The position numbers and the translations under genes are program-made. Below are positions 48,673-58,725 of a DNA stretch of 64,000 nucleotides, one piece after another. The notes beneath the pieces were generated by a model. That model saw only the letters and a program-made list of their open reading frames with translations. It ran no database searches and had not been told where the DNA came from. The first letter of the stretch is position 1. Each line of letters starts with the position of its first letter. Origin of the DNA: Pedobacter sp. KBW06 (lineage in GTDB: Bacteria > Bacteroidota > Bacteroidia > Sphingobacteriales > Sphingobacteriaceae); assembly GCF_003852525.1 (NCBI RefSeq), contig NZ_QAJL01000001.1, positions 186,001 to 250,000 of the forward strand. Reading direction: 5' to 3'.

Positions 48673-49164
48673 TTTAAGATTTTATCGTTCAATATGTTTT
48701 TTTTCCTGATTTTTTAATCCTGAATTAACGAAGTAGAAACAAGGTTATCAAAAGAAAAGACCAGTTCCTGTCAGTTCATGCAAACGTTTGCGTTGAAATA
48801 CACAGGGTTGCATTACAATACGAATATGAGCGCAAAACCAGCGTTATTATATACTGATTTAGTAGATTTTATACCCTAAACTTCGTTAAACTGTGGCTGA
48901 TCCCGGAAAAATATCCATCTCATTTTATGATCCTGACAAAAAAGCCCTCAATTGGCTTAATTAAATCAATATCAATCGTTTGCGCAATGATAAAAAACAG
49001 ATTCCAAACAAAAGCCCTTAAATTGGATTTACCAAACCAACCATCCTAAATCTTCTCTTATGAAATCTCTCCTTCATTACCTCTTCCTCTTCAGGAAATC
49101 CCCTGTACTCCTTTACATTCGAAGTACCCCACAGCGCTAAACCAATCAAACCCTATATACCATT
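48673..49164. other. Divergent intergenic region with operator-like palindrome and a small leader ORF
   Basis: GCAAACGTTTGC at 48780-48791 is a perfect palindrome resembling LacI-family operators. CGTTTGCG recurs near 48978. Two similar stretches with AAAAGCCCT and AATTGG lie at about 48938-48958 and 49008-49030. A 26-residue open frame (49060-49140, MKSLLHYLFLFRKSPV...) ends 24 bases before the large gene; it may be a leader peptide or chance. No other gene seen. Confidence 0.5.
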
Positions 49165-52100
49165 ATGAAGAAAATTTTATTATTTCTTTGGGGCATTCTT
49201 GTGCCTTTATTTTTAGCTGCACAGGTTGGGAAGCCTGTCGAAAAAGACTTCCGGATCCTCCATACCAACAAAGAATTTAAGCCCGAAAAAGGCTTTCGTT
49301 CTGATCAGAGTGGCAATATGACGGACCAGAAAAAAGGAAGGGTAAAGTACAGCAAAGGCGAATACTTTCTCGTCCAGTTTGAAGAACTTCCTGACGCATC
49401 ACAAAAGGAAAAGCTAAAAAATCTGGGCATAAGACTGCTCGACTATGTGCCCAATTATTCCTATTACGCACACTTTAAAAAAGAACTCAGCTCAGATCAG
49501 TTTCCCGCCCTGGGCATCAGAACGGTTTTACCCATAGACGAAGGTTTCAAATTATCCGAAAATCTTTTCAGGAACCAGATCCCGCAGCATGCGAGGAAAG
49601 GCACTGAACTGGAACTGGAAGTTCTGTTTTATGATGAAGCAGACCTTGCTGCCGCTGAAACTGCCCTCCTGAAAGAGGCCAGGATTAAATCTAAAGGTCA
49701 GCCCAGAAAATGGACAATTCTTATCGCTCAGCACAAGTTGAAAAAACTCGCGGCCATTAAAGAGATCAAATTCATTTCTCCTGTTGAAGACGCACCAAAG
49801 CCGGAAGTAGATGGCCCGGGGGACATTTTTGCCAATAATATTGGCCGGTCCAACTACATCAACAGCGGCTTTAACGGATGGAACTACAATGGGGCGGGTG
49901 TCAATGTACACATCCGTGAAAATGATTTTCTGCAGGACATCGACATGCAGGGCAGAATGATTCCGGGCTCCGCAAATGTGAATCCCGGAGGGCATTCCTG
50001 GAGTGTATCCAAACGCATGGGCAGTGCCGGAAATTACGATCCTAAAGATCAGTCCAACGCATGGGGTTCGAATTTCTATGTTGTATCCGGACAAAACACC
50101 TATACCAATTACGATGATCCCAATAAAAAGATCAGGGTCACCAATATGTCTTATGGCTGGGGTGCCGATGCCAACTACAGCTCCTTATCAAATGAGCACG
50201 ACAACTATATCCGGACCAGACCGGAGGCCATGCTCGTTTATTCTTCCGGGAACAGTGGAGACATCGTTCCAATCGGTGGAAAATACAATGGTTTACCAGG
50301 TTGGGGTAACCTAACCGGAAGTGCCAAACATGCGAAAAACCTGTTGACGATCAGTGGTACTGATTATGATGATAATTTTCTGGACTGGACCAATAAAGGA
50401 CCGGCTTATGACGGCAGGATTAAACCAGACCTGACCATCGAAGGCTCCGGGGGAACTTCTTATGCAGCGCCAAAGGTATCCGGTATTTTCGCCATATTAC
50501 ATCAGGCCTATAAAGCCGAAACTCAGGCTGCAAGTGCGCCTTCTGCATTGATTAAGGCCATTCTATTGAATACTGCCGACGATATTTACAATGCAGGGAT
50601 CGATTTTAAGACCGGGTTTGGTCGTCCGAACGTTCGTCGCGCTTTTAAAACCATCCAGAACCGAAGCTTCAGCACTGGTCAGATGGCAAACGGCGGATCA
50701 GCAACTAGCAGCATTGAGGTTCCTGCGGGAACGAGCCAGGTCAGGGTCTTGTTATATTGGGCAGATTATGAAGCTACACCTGGCGCAGCTCAATCCTTAG
50801 TGAATGACCTGGACCTGAATGTAACCGACCCATCATCCAATACTTTTCTGCCATGGGGATTAGATACCGCCGCCAATGCGGTAAGCCTGAACTCCTTACC
50901 TACCAGAAAAGCAGACCACATCAATAACGTGGAGCAGGTAACCATAGACAATCCTGTAGCCGGAACCTATACCTTAAACATCAATGGAAACCTGATCCCA
51001 CAAGGACCTCAGGAATATTTCATTGTGTATGAGTTTTTAAAAGACGAGATCATGATGGCCTACCCTCTTGGAGGAGAAGCCATGGGGCCGGGAAAATCAG
51101 AATACATCCGTTGGGATGCTTATGGCGTTCCGGGGAGTTTTAACCTGGACTATTCCACAGACAACGGAAGTACATGGACAGCCATTGCCAGCAATATCGC
51201 TGCAGACAAACGACAGTTCAAATGGACCGTTCCAACCCTTTCTTCGAAAATAAAGATCCGCGTAAAAAGAGGCACACAGGAAAGTACCGCCAGTAATGTG
51301 AATGTCCTCGCCGCCCCTGAAGGTTTAGAAGTTGTCTGGGCGGGCAGCAGTTCTTTACAGTTGTCCTGGAGGAAATTAACACCTGCTGTCCAATATGAAG
51401 TATTTAAGCTCGGGGAAAAATACATGGAATCGGCAGGTCTGACCAGTGATACCAGCATCGTCCTGAATGGCTCAGATCCGAGCAAACAGGAATGGTATGC
51501 GGTACGTGCCATTGGTGCGAACGGATTACAGGGACTTCGGGGAAACAGCATTCCTAAAGAAACAGGCCTGTTGAATTTTAAAAACCTGATTACAGGAACG
51601 GCGTTCAACGTGCGTAAAAATGCAGCCCTGCTGACAGGAAAAGTCAACTCACTTGGGGGAACATTGACAAACCTGGTTTTTGAATATGGTCCTACCACTG
51701 CTTATGGTTCACAAACCAATATCGCCGGTTCTTTTTCAGGTTCCAATCTCATTCCTGTTCAGCAGGAGGTTCCGCTAACCATGAAATCCGGAGAAGTATG
51801 GCATTACCGACTGAAAGCACTGGCCAATGGTGCAGATGTTTTTGGAGAAGACCATACCTTCCAGCCTGCTCCGGGGAACTCCGTTGCCTTTACCGGAACC
51901 GGAACAGAATTTATTACTTTAGGCAGCAATGCAGCCATCAACGGAACCAAGGCAAGAACGATTGAGCTTTGGGCAAAGGCCGATGCCTTTAATGATGGCG
52001 GGGTGTTTGCAACGGGCATCACCGGAACAAATCTCGGGGAGTTCAGTTTGAGAACCACGACTACTGATAACCTTTGGAGGGCCAATTTCTGGAATTCCAG

Positions 52101-55100
52101 CAAAGATTTCACCTTAGCCAACAGCAAAGGCGAATGGCACCATTACGCATTGGTATTTGATGGGACCAACGTTAGTTTTTACTACGATGGAGAACAAAAA
52201 CTTGCCCCAACACCAACGGCCTTAAATACGACAAACGGACTTGTGCGGTTGGGTCTATGGAACAGTGGGCCAAGCAATAAGTTTTTCAAAGGAGAGATCG
52301 ATGAAGTCCGGGTTTGGAGCAAAGCATTGAGCTCATTCGAGATCAAGCAAGGTTTCCATCATCCTGTTCAGGGAAATGAAGCCGGCCTGGTTTATTATGC
52401 GAATTTCGACAATGCAGAATCTGAAATCTACGATATCGTGAGTAAAAAACCGGTATTGGTAACCGGAACTCCGGTCCGGGTCAAAACAGCTTACCCTTTT
52501 GGTGGTGGTGTTTCACAGGCAAAATCCGAAGTTGCCGGAAGTTCAGTTTATGGCAATGGGGTTGATGTTACGGCTTTCTACAATGCGGTCACACCTGTAA
52601 TTGCAGGCTTCTCGAAGATAGATTTCAGTTCGCCTGCATTCAATGACTTCTCCCCTTCTGCAGTTAAAATAGGCAATGAATATTGGGTAGGGAACCGTTT
52701 CAATACGAATACCAACCTGAATATGAATTTAACCTTTAAAAGTTCAGAAGATTTAACTGCAGCAGATCAGCTTCATCCGGAGAAAATCCTCGTGCTGACC
52801 AGACCTGCTTATGGAAGTGCCAAATGGCAGTTCAGCACACCTGCAACAGCGGTAGACGAAGTAAATAATACGATTACCGTGAACAACTTAAATGCGTATT
52901 CACAGTATTTCTTTATCAAAGACAGCGCGCCTTTTCTGTTGAGCACCGCAGATTCACTGGTCTTCAGCGATGCAAGAACAGGATCAAAAACAAGGGCAGA
53001 AAACTTCCTGCTTTCGGGAACAAACCTTTCCGCAGATAGCATCAGGATTAAAGCACCTGCAGGTTATGAAATCTCTCTGGACAACCTGACTTTTACAGAT
53101 GCCAATTCCTTTCTGACGGTCAGCCCTGTAAATGGAACGGTGAAAGACCTGAAGATCTATGCCCGTTTTGCACCTACAGCAGCTCAGCTTTATACCGGTA
53201 CGATTAAGATCAGCTCAGGATCGCAGTTGTTTTCCGAAGTTAAAGTAAGTCAAAGAGGAATTAAGGCAGATGTCATTGCCGGAAAAGCAATGACTTTTGA
53301 CGGGAACGGGGATTACCTGGAAATTCAGGAGCTCAACTGGCAGCCAAAGGTGTTTACCATTGAATGGTGGCATAAAGCTAAATCTTATAAAAACTATAAC
53401 CAGTCTATCGGTAATGGATGGGGTTCATTCCTCGTTCATTCCGATACTGGTGGGGGATTGAATATCGGCGTTGCCAACAATTCGGCATCCAGACTAAGCA
53501 TCCCGGAGGCCTTTAAAGACCTTGCCTGGCACCATTATGCCTATACGTTCAATAACGGCGTTGCGAAAATTTACAGGGATGGCAAGCTGGCCGACAGTAA
53601 AACGGCTTCTTCGCTCCCACCGGTATGGAGCAGTTTCAAAATCGGATCTACCGATGGCAATTCTATTGATGGAGAGATTGAAGAATTCAGGATGTGGTCT
53701 GTGGAAAAAACGCAGCAGCAGGTTCGCGAAGGAATGCACCTGACATCAGTAGGAAATGAACCCGGCTTAAAAGTCTACTTACAGTTTCAGGATGCCCTAA
53801 AAGGCGTATCAGATTTGTCGGATAACGGCTATAAGGTTTCTTCAAATGGCGATGCCAAAAGATTGGTTTCTACTGCTCCCGTGGCTGCCGGAATCAGCGA
53901 AAGCAAACAAATTACCGCAGCCGGAATCAGCGATTATCCACTGGCAGGTTTAAGTTTGCAATTTTCTGAAACCGGAAGTAATCCGAACGGAGAAGTGGTT
54001 GTGAGCCGCTTAAAATCTATTCCAAACGAAAATACCAGCGTTTCTGTATTAGACAGTACTTATTGGGTGATCAACAATTATGGAACCAATACCGCTCCTA
54101 CCGGACTTGTTGGATTGAGCCTGAAGAATGTACAGGATCCCTCCTCAACAGAGGGGCTCTACCGCCTGAGTTCCCGCGCTTTTAATGCTTTTGGCCAGAG
54201 CTGGAGCTCCATGGCTACCCAGCTCAGCCCTACTGCCAATCCGGTTAATTTCAGCTTCAGCCCTGCTGCTGCAGGTGTGGCTTTAGGACAAGTTGCAATG
54301 AGCAAAATTTCAGGATTTGAAGCCCTGGAAACGCTGGCAGGAAAGGCCTACCGGTTTGACGGAGCTGCCGGTGCCTTAAAAATAACAGGACTGAACTGGA
54401 AGCCGACTACTTTTACTATTGAATACTGGCTAAATGCTGCTTCGGCAAAATCATGGAATCAATCGGTAGGAAATGGCTGGGGAAGCTTTCTGATGCATGC
54501 AGACAATGATAAGGGTCTGAGCATTGGGATTGCAAACAATGCCGCGTCAAGAATCGACATTCCGGGAATGTTCAATACTTTAAATGTCTGGCATCACCTG
54601 GCCTTTAGTTACGACAACGGCCTGGTTAAACTCTATATAGACGGCCAGTTGTCGGCATCCAAACCCGCCTCATCGGCTCCACCCCTATGGGACAACTTTA
54701 ACGTTGGAAGTATGGACGACAATACCATCAATGGAAGAATGGATGAGTTCCGTTTATGGTCTACCCCACGTACTTCGCAGGAAATCCAGGAAAATATGCA
54801 CCTAACATTAAGTGGCAATGAGCCAGGATTAAAAGTATATTTACAAGGGCAGGGAAATGCAGGCCCGGCACAGCTCATCGATGTATCACCGAACCATTAT
54901 GTGGTGGAAGCGACCGGAAATGTACAGCGCGAAGCATCTTCTGCTCCGGTAGCCAATGGGATTAGTCAGACGCTGGCTGTAAATGCCGCTGGAAAGTATG
55001 ACTTTAACCTCAGCGGACTGGCTTTAAACTACGCAGCTACGGGAACTTATCCTAAAGGAAATGTAGTGATCAGCAAATTGAACAGCCTTCCCTTTAACCA

Positions 55101-56475
55101 GGCTGCCAATATTAGTCCCCTGGATTCAAAATACTGGATCATCAGGAATTATGGGGATGCCGAAGCCAGCGCGCTTGAAAGTGCTGAACTATCCGGTGTT
55201 GCCAACAGCAATGTGAACCTGAAACTTTATAAACGCGGGTTTAATCAAAGCGAAGATTGGAGTACCGGAATTCAGGGAAGCACCCAGGTGGGTTTCAGCA
55301 GTTTCGCTGCAGGAACTGCAGACCTGAGAAACAGTCAGATTATCATCGACAGTAAAACGAATACTGCACCGCTGATTGCTTTCAGCGCGCCTTCGGATAA
55401 CAGCAGCTACAAAACTACAGATTCGATCAAAATGACCGGAACAGCTACAGATCCGGACGGACCTGCACCAGTTGTTTCACTGTACAATGGGGCAACAAAA
55501 GTTGCGACGCTCGCCGGACCTTCTTTTAGCTATAAGCTTGAACCGCTTCCTGCGGGAACTTATCAGCTCCTGGCCACAGCTACAGACAAAGCTGGATTGA
55601 TGGCTGCAGATACCGTTTCCATTACCGTTAAGACGAATATTAATCCGCTCATTGCTTTAACCTCACCTGCACAAAATGCGACATTTGACACCTCACAACC
55701 CATCCTTCTGAAAGCAGAGGCGAGTGATGAGGATGGCAGCATTGCCCTGGTGGAATTCTATGACGGAACCGTAAAAATCGGAGAAAGCAATACCTTGCCT
55801 TATGAGTTCAACTGGAGCGGAGCAAGTTTGGGCAATCATCAGCTGACCGCAAAAGTGAAAGACAATAATGCTGCTGAAAGTATTTCCGATGCTATTGCCG
55901 TGCAGGTCGTACCGGTAAATACGCGACCTGCGGTAGCGATCATCAGCCCTGACAATGGAAGTCTTTTTAATCCGAATAAAAAGGTCACCATCACTGCACA
56001 GGCGACGGATTCAGATGGAAGTGTTGCTAAAGTCGAATTCTTTGAAAGGTCTTCTAAAATTGCTACGGTGACGGCTTCACCTTACACTTTTAAATGGCAG
56101 CCCAAAGATCCGGGCACTTATTACCTTAGCGCTGTCGCCACCGACAATAAGGGCCTGACAAATACCTCAACTACAGTAATTGTTAATCTGGCCAAGAAGA
56201 AGGATGCGATTTCGGCTTCGAATATCATCACACCAAACGGAGATGGTAAAAATGACAAATGGATCATCGAAGACATTTCCAACTTCCCGAATAATAAGGT
56301 GACGGTTTTCACTAAAAAAGGAAGAGTAGTGTTTAGTACCAGAAATTATTCCAATGATTCTAATTATTGGGAAGGGCTATTTGATGGGAATCCCCTGAGA
56401 GAAGACACCTATTTCTACTCCATTGACATCGGTGCAAAACAAGCCTATACCGGCTTTATCACACTAATCAGATAA
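49165..56475 (+). CDS. Giant T9SS-secreted S8 protease-like surface protein with LamG and Ig-like domains
   Basis: 2436 residues. A signal peptide (MKKILLFLWGILVPLFLAAQ) is followed by a subtilisin-like domain (about 220-500) with candidate triad residues Asp254 (REND), His277 (GGHSWSVS) and Ser432 (GGTSYAAP). The surroundings of Asp and His are degenerate: the usual HGTH is HSWS. Next come a fibronectin-III-like segment (about 716-800), three LamG/concanavalin-like domains (about 907-1085, 1373-1545, 1728-1900; the last two are close repeats), three Ig-like domains (about 2065-2345), and a type B T9SS sorting domain (ITPNGDGKND at about 2353 to the end). It is exported by Sec, then by T9SS to the surface or medium. 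The protease domain may be active or only adhesive. Confidence 0.93.
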   Translation: MKKILLFLWGILVPLFLAAQVGKPVEKDFRILHTNKEFKPEKGFRSDQSGNMTDQKKGRVKYSKGEYFLVQFEELPDASQKEKLKNLGIRLLDYVPNYSYYAHFKKELSSDQFPALGIRTVLPIDEGFKLSENLFRNQIPQHARKGTELELEVLFYDEADLAAAETALLKEARIKSKGQPRKWTILIAQHKLKKLAAIKEIKFISPVEDAPKPEVDGPGDIFANNIGRSNYINSGFNGWNYNGAGVNVHIRENDFLQDIDMQGRMIPGSANVNPGGHSWSVSKRMGSAGNYDPKDQSNAWGSNFYVVSGQNTYTNYDDPNKKIRVTNMSYGWGADANYSSLSNEHDNYIRTRPEAMLVYSSGNSGDIVPIGGKYNGLPGWGNLTGSAKHAKNLLTISGTDYDDNFLDWTNKGPAYDGRIKPDLTIEGSGGTSYAAPKVSGIFAILHQAYKAETQAASAPSALIKAILLNTADDIYNAGIDFKTGFGRPNVRRAFKTIQNRSFSTGQMANGGSATSSIEVPAGTSQVRVLLYWADYEATPGAAQSLVNDLDLNVTDPSSNTFLPWGLDTAANAVSLNSLPTRKADHINNVEQVTIDNPVAGTYTLNINGNLIPQGPQEYFIVYEFLKDEIMMAYPLGGEAMGPGKSEYIRWDAYGVPGSFNLDYSTDNGSTWTAIASNIAADKRQFKWTVPTLSSKIKIRVKRGTQESTASNVNVLAAPEGLEVVWAGSSSLQLSWRKLTPAVQYEVFKLGEKYMESAGLTSDTSIVLNGSDPSKQEWYAVRAIGANGLQGLRGNSIPKETGLLNFKNLITGTAFNVRKNAALLTGKVNSLGGTLTNLVFEYGPTTAYGSQTNIAGSFSGSNLIPVQQEVPLTMKSGEVWHYRLKALANGADVFGEDHTFQPAPGNSVAFTGTGTEFITLGSNAAINGTKARTIELWAKADAFNDGGVFATGITGTNLGEFSLRTTTTDNLWRANFWNSSKDFTLANSKGEWHHYALVFDGTNVSFYYDGEQKLAPTPTALNTTNGLVRLGLWNSGPSNKFFKGEIDEVRVWSKALSSFEIKQGFHHPVQGNEAGLVYYANFDNAESEIYDIVSKKPVLVTGTPVRVKTAYPFGGGVSQAKSEVAGSSVYGNGVDVTAFYNAVTPVIAGFSKIDFSSPAFNDFSPSAVKIGNEYWVGNRFNTNTNLNMNLTFKSSEDLTAADQLHPEKILVLTRPAYGSAKWQFSTPATAVDEVNNTITVNNLNAYSQYFFIKDSAPFLLSTADSLVFSDARTGSKTRAENFLLSGTNLSADSIRIKAPAGYEISLDNLTFTDANSFLTVSPVNGTVKDLKIYARFAPTAAQLYTGTIKISSGSQLFSEVKVSQRGIKADVIAGKAMTFDGNGDYLEIQELNWQPKVFTIEWWHKAKSYKNYNQSIGNGWGSFLVHSDTGGGLNIGVANNSASRLSIPEAFKDLAWHHYAYTFNNGVAKIYRDGKLADSKTASSLPPVWSSFKIGSTDGNSIDGEIEEFRMWSVEKTQQQVREGMHLTSVGNEPGLKVYLQFQDALKGVSDLSDNGYKVSSNGDAKRLVSTAPVAAGISESKQITAAGISDYPLAGLSLQFSETGSNPNGEVVVSRLKSIPNENTSVSVLDSTYWVINNYGTNTAPTGLVGLSLKNVQDPSSTEGLYRLSSRAFNAFGQSWSSMATQLSPTANPVNFSFSPAAAGVALGQVAMSKISGFEALETLAGKAYRFDGAAGALKITGLNWKPTTFTIEYWLNAASAKSWNQSVGNGWGSFLMHADNDKGLSIGIANNAASRIDIPGMFNTLNVWHHLAFSYDNGLVKLYIDGQLSASKPASSAPPLWDNFNVGSMDDNTINGRMDEFRLWSTPRTSQEIQENMHLTLSGNEPGLKVYLQGQGNAGPAQLIDVSPNHYVVEATGNVQREASSAPVANGISQTLAVNAAGKYDFNLSGLALNYAATGTYPKGNVVISKLNSLPFNQAANISPLDSKYWIIRNYGDAEASALESAELSGVANSNVNLKLYKRGFNQSEDWSTGIQGSTQVGFSSFAAGTADLRNSQIIIDSKTNTAPLIAFSAPSDNSSYKTTDSIKMTGTATDPDGPAPVVSLYNGATKVATLAGPSFSYKLEPLPAGTYQLLATATDKAGLMAADTVSITVKTNINPLIALTSPAQNATFDTSQPILLKAEASDEDGSIALVEFYDGTVKIGESNTLPYEFNWSGASLGNHQLTAKVKDNNAAESISDAIAVQVVPVNTRPAVAIISPDNGSLFNPNKKVTITAQATDSDGSVAKVEFFERSSKIATVTASPYTFKWQPKDPGTYYLSAVATDNKGLTNTSTTVIVNLAKKKDAISASNIITPNGDGKNDKWIIEDISNFPNNKVTVFTKKGRVVFSTRNYSNDSNYWEGLFDGNPLREDTYFYSIDIGAKQAYTGFITLIR
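53281..54900 (+). repeat. Tandem repeat of the LamG-plus-linker unit in the giant protein
   Basis: Two consecutive units of about 350 residues (from about 53281 and 54340) share the order FDG, WKP.TFTIE.W, SVGNGWGSFL, GNEPGLKVYLQ and SAPVA.GIS. They diverge in sequence but not in layout, indicating an old internal duplication that lengthens the stalk. Confidence 0.75.
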
Positions 56476-56483
56476 TGGTTATT

Positions 56484-56521
56484 TTATTTACCGGATGCAT
56501 TTTTGTGCATCCGGTAAATAA
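56484..56521. terminator. Bidirectional terminator between convergent genes
   Basis: TTATTTACCGGATGCA (56484-56499) and its exact complement (56506-56521) form a 16-bp stem with a six-base loop, located between the stops of the giant protein gene and the aminopeptidase gene. AT-rich flanks suit both directions. Confidence 0.85.
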
Positions 56522-56523
56522 TT

Positions 56524-57912
56524 TTAATAAGCGTTGGCTCTTATGGCCTCTACGTCTTCTACAGAGATCGCCAGGTCTTTACCCAGCTTACGGGAACCTT
56601 CATCGGTGATGACATAATCATCTTCTACCCTAATTCCACCAAAGTTTCTATATTCCTCTACTTTATCATAATTGATATATTCTGACAGGTGATTGCTTTC
56701 TTTCCACTGGTCAATCAGTTCGGGAATAAAGTAAAGTCCGGGTTCTACGGTCAGGACATAACCTGCTTCCAGGGCTTTCCCTAACCTCAGAGATTTCAGT
56801 CCGAATTGAGTGGTGTTCTTTTTCAATTCTTCTGTATATCCTACGTATTGTTCGCCAAGATTTTCCATATCGTGAACATCAAGCCCCATCATGTGACCGG
56901 TTCCACATTGGAAGAACAAGGTATGTGCCCCTTGAGCGACCGCATCTTCCAGGTTCCCTTTCATCAGGCCTAGAGATTTTAATCCTTCAGCAAGGCTGAG
57001 GCAGGATTTATTATGGATATCGAGATAACGAACTCCTGGTTTCAGTGCATTTACCCCTTCATTGTACGCGTTGAGTACAATGTTATAAGCTTCTTTTTGT
57101 GCCGGAAGGAATTTCTTTCCTGCCGGAAAAGTACGGGTAAGATCGCCGGCATAGCCCATTGGGGTTTCCGCACCTGAATCGTTTAAGACCATATCCCCTT
57201 CCTTTAAAGTATTGCCATGGTAATGGTTGTGCAGGATATGTCCCTGAACACTTAAAATTATCGGGTAAGAAAGTTGTCCGCCTGACTTTAGTGCCACCTG
57301 GTGAACCGCAGCTGCAATTTCGTTTTCGGTCATGCCAGGTCTTGCGATTTGCATGGCCATCAGGTGCATGTCTGCAGAGATCTCAGAAGCTTTATCAAGC
57401 TCTACCAGTTCTACTGCTGATTTGATAGAACGCTGCGCTACAACTGCTTTAATGAAGGGTACAGAAACCTCAGCGCTCAGCTGGCTTTGTTTAAGGTCCA
57501 GTAAGTCTGCCAGTTTGATTTTGGCTTCGGCACGGTATGGGGGTAAGAAATGAACTTTTCTTTTATTTTTAGCAAGGTAGCTTTCGAGTGCTGAAGATGG
57601 AGAAACGTTGGTAATTCCAGCGTCGTCTGCTTTTGCAGCAAGCGTCTTTTGTCTGCCCATCCATACGATGGCATCGATGCTCATCTCATCCCCAAAAAGG
57701 ACCACTTTATCTTCGTCGATATCGATAATGGCGTTCAATCCTGGTTCCTGAATCCCAAAGTAATAAAGAAAAGTACTGTCTTGTCTGAAATGATAGGTGT
57801 TGTCAAAGAAGTTCATCGGACTCTCTTCGTTTCCTAAAAAGAGCAGGATTCCCGTGCTGAATTGTGCGGCGAGTTGTTTTCTTCTTTCTATATATTCGTT
57901 TTTATGAAACAT
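56524..57912 (-). CDS. Aminopeptidase P family protein (Xaa-Pro aminopeptidase)
   Basis: 462 residues, cytoplasmic. It removes N-terminal residues preceding proline, using two metal ions. The N-terminal creatinase-like domain (about 1-175) is followed by the pita-bread catalytic domain. Visible metal ligands are: VLNDSGAE and GDLTRTFP (two Asp), GTGHMMGLDVHD (His), VEPGLYF (Glu) and GIRVEDDYVIT (Glu). Length matches the bacterial enzyme (about 440-470). It is a single gene with a promoter-like box just upstream and a shared terminator downstream. Confidence 0.94.
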   Translation of the reverse strand: MFHKNEYIERRKQLAAQFSTGILLFLGNEESPMNFFDNTYHFRQDSTFLYYFGIQEPGLNAIIDIDEDKVVLFGDEMSIDAIVWMGRQKTLAAKADDAGITNVSPSSALESYLAKNKRKVHFLPPYRAEAKIKLADLLDLKQSQLSAEVSVPFIKAVVAQRSIKSAVELVELDKASEISADMHLMAMQIARPGMTENEIAAAVHQVALKSGGQLSYPIILSVQGHILHNHYHGNTLKEGDMVLNDSGAETPMGYAGDLTRTFPAGKKFLPAQKEAYNIVLNAYNEGVNALKPGVRYLDIHNKSCLSLAEGLKSLGLMKGNLEDAVAQGAHTLFFQCGTGHMMGLDVHDMENLGEQYVGYTEELKKNTTQFGLKSLRLGKALEAGYVLTVEPGLYFIPELIDQWKESNHLSEYINYDKVEEYRNFGGIRVEDDYVITDEGSRKLGKDLAISVEDVEAIRANAY

Positions 57913-57937
57913 ATGTGGTGATTTTAAGGTGTTGTCT

Positions 57938-57945
57938 CAAAGTTA
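57938..57945 (-). promoter_or_regulatory. Bacteroidota -7 box upstream of the aminopeptidase gene
   Basis: On the minus strand the sequence TAACTTTG fits TAnnTTTG, ending 26 bases before the start codon. No clear -33 TTG was seen at the expected distance. Confidence 0.45.
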
Positions 57946-58057
57946 GAAAAAGTTCATGTTGTTAACAGCGGTTCTTGATTTTTCCTCGTTTCTTATTCGC
58001 GGAGCATGTGGGGCTGATGTTGTTGCTATATCTGTCTTGATACCTGTCGCTATACCT

Positions 58058-58088
58058 GGAAACCAGTAGGAAAAACTACTGGTTTTCC
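58058..58088 (+). promoter_or_regulatory. Hairpin upstream of the outer-membrane-type protein gene
   Basis: GGAAACCAGTAG (58058-58069) pairs with CTACTGGTTTTCC (58076-58088) with a single bulge. It lies just upstream of the probable promoter of the next gene, so it may be a regulator site or the remains of a terminator. Function unknown. Confidence 0.35.
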
Positions 58089-58092
58089 ACGA

Positions 58093-58123
58093 TTGTAAGT
58101 CAGCAGTTGCATTTTTAGCTTTG
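58093..58123 (+). promoter_or_regulatory. Bacteroidota-type promoter
   Basis: TTG at 58093-58095 and TAGCTTTG at 58116-58123 (TAnnTTTG) are 20 bases apart, fitting the phylum's major sigma factor consensus. The start codon of the next gene is 59 bases downstream. Confidence 0.6.
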
Positions 58124-58181
58124 TCGGAATCAAAATAACCTTAGCCTCTTTGCAGCTAAAGAAACATTAAACAAACACATA

Positions 58182-58661
58182 ATGACCTTTAAAAAACTAC
58201 TTTTTTCTTTTACCGTTGTTGCGGCTTTATTTACCATGAGCAATGCTAATGCTCAGGATTACAAACATGCAATTGGTGGCCGTTTTGGTAATGCCAATGG
58301 GGTAAGTTTTAAAACAGCGCTTAACAAAGGCGCAATGCTGGAATTAATTGGAAATTTCAGAAGCAATAGCGGTGTGACTTATATGAACCTGACCGGTTTA
58401 TACGAAGTTTACAATCCTATAAAAGGTGCGGATGGCCTTAACTGGTTTTATGGTGGCGGAGCAACGGTTGGTGCTTACAAAATAAAACACGGTGGTGGCA
58501 GCGATGTATACTTGTCGGCAAATGGTGTTTTAGGATTGGATTATAAAATCAAGAATGCGCCGATTAACTTGTCGTTGGACTGGATTCCTGCGCTTCAATT
58601 CACTCCGGACACCGAATTTTGGGGTGGTGATTTCGGTTTAGGTGTCCGCTTCACTTTCTAA
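58182..58661 (+). CDS. Small outer-membrane beta-barrel-type protein
   Basis: 159 residues with a clear signal peptide (MTFKKLLFSFTVVAALFTMSNANAQ). The mature part alternates short amphipathic strands with Gly/Asn turns (IGGRFGNANGVSFKT, GGGATVGAYKI, LSANGVLGLDYKI) and ends GLGVRFTF with a terminal Phe, typical of outer membrane barrels that use the BAM complex. No ligand can be named. It has its own promoter and a strong terminator, so it is likely an abundant single-gene transcript. Confidence 0.82.
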   Translation: MTFKKLLFSFTVVAALFTMSNANAQDYKHAIGGRFGNANGVSFKTALNKGAMLELIGNFRSNSGVTYMNLTGLYEVYNPIKGADGLNWFYGGGATVGAYKIKHGGGSDVYLSANGVLGLDYKIKNAPINLSLDWIPALQFTPDTEFWGGDFGLGVRFTF

Positions 58662-58687
58662 AAAAACAGATTTATCTCAATTAGTTG

Positions 58688-58725
58688 TAGCCGGAATAAT
58701 CGTAATTATTCCGGCTATTTTTTTT
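58688..58725 (+). terminator. Strong intrinsic terminator
   Basis: TAGCCGGAATAAT (58688-58700) and its exact complement (58705-58717) with a four-base loop are followed by eight T (58718-58725), 27 bases after the stop of the outer-membrane-type gene. Confidence 0.92.

Noticed and set aside
49552..51698. Minus-strand frames of about 180 codons within the giant surface protein gene
   Set aside because: Antisense shadows; the plus frame is continuous with a signal peptide, domains and sorting signal.
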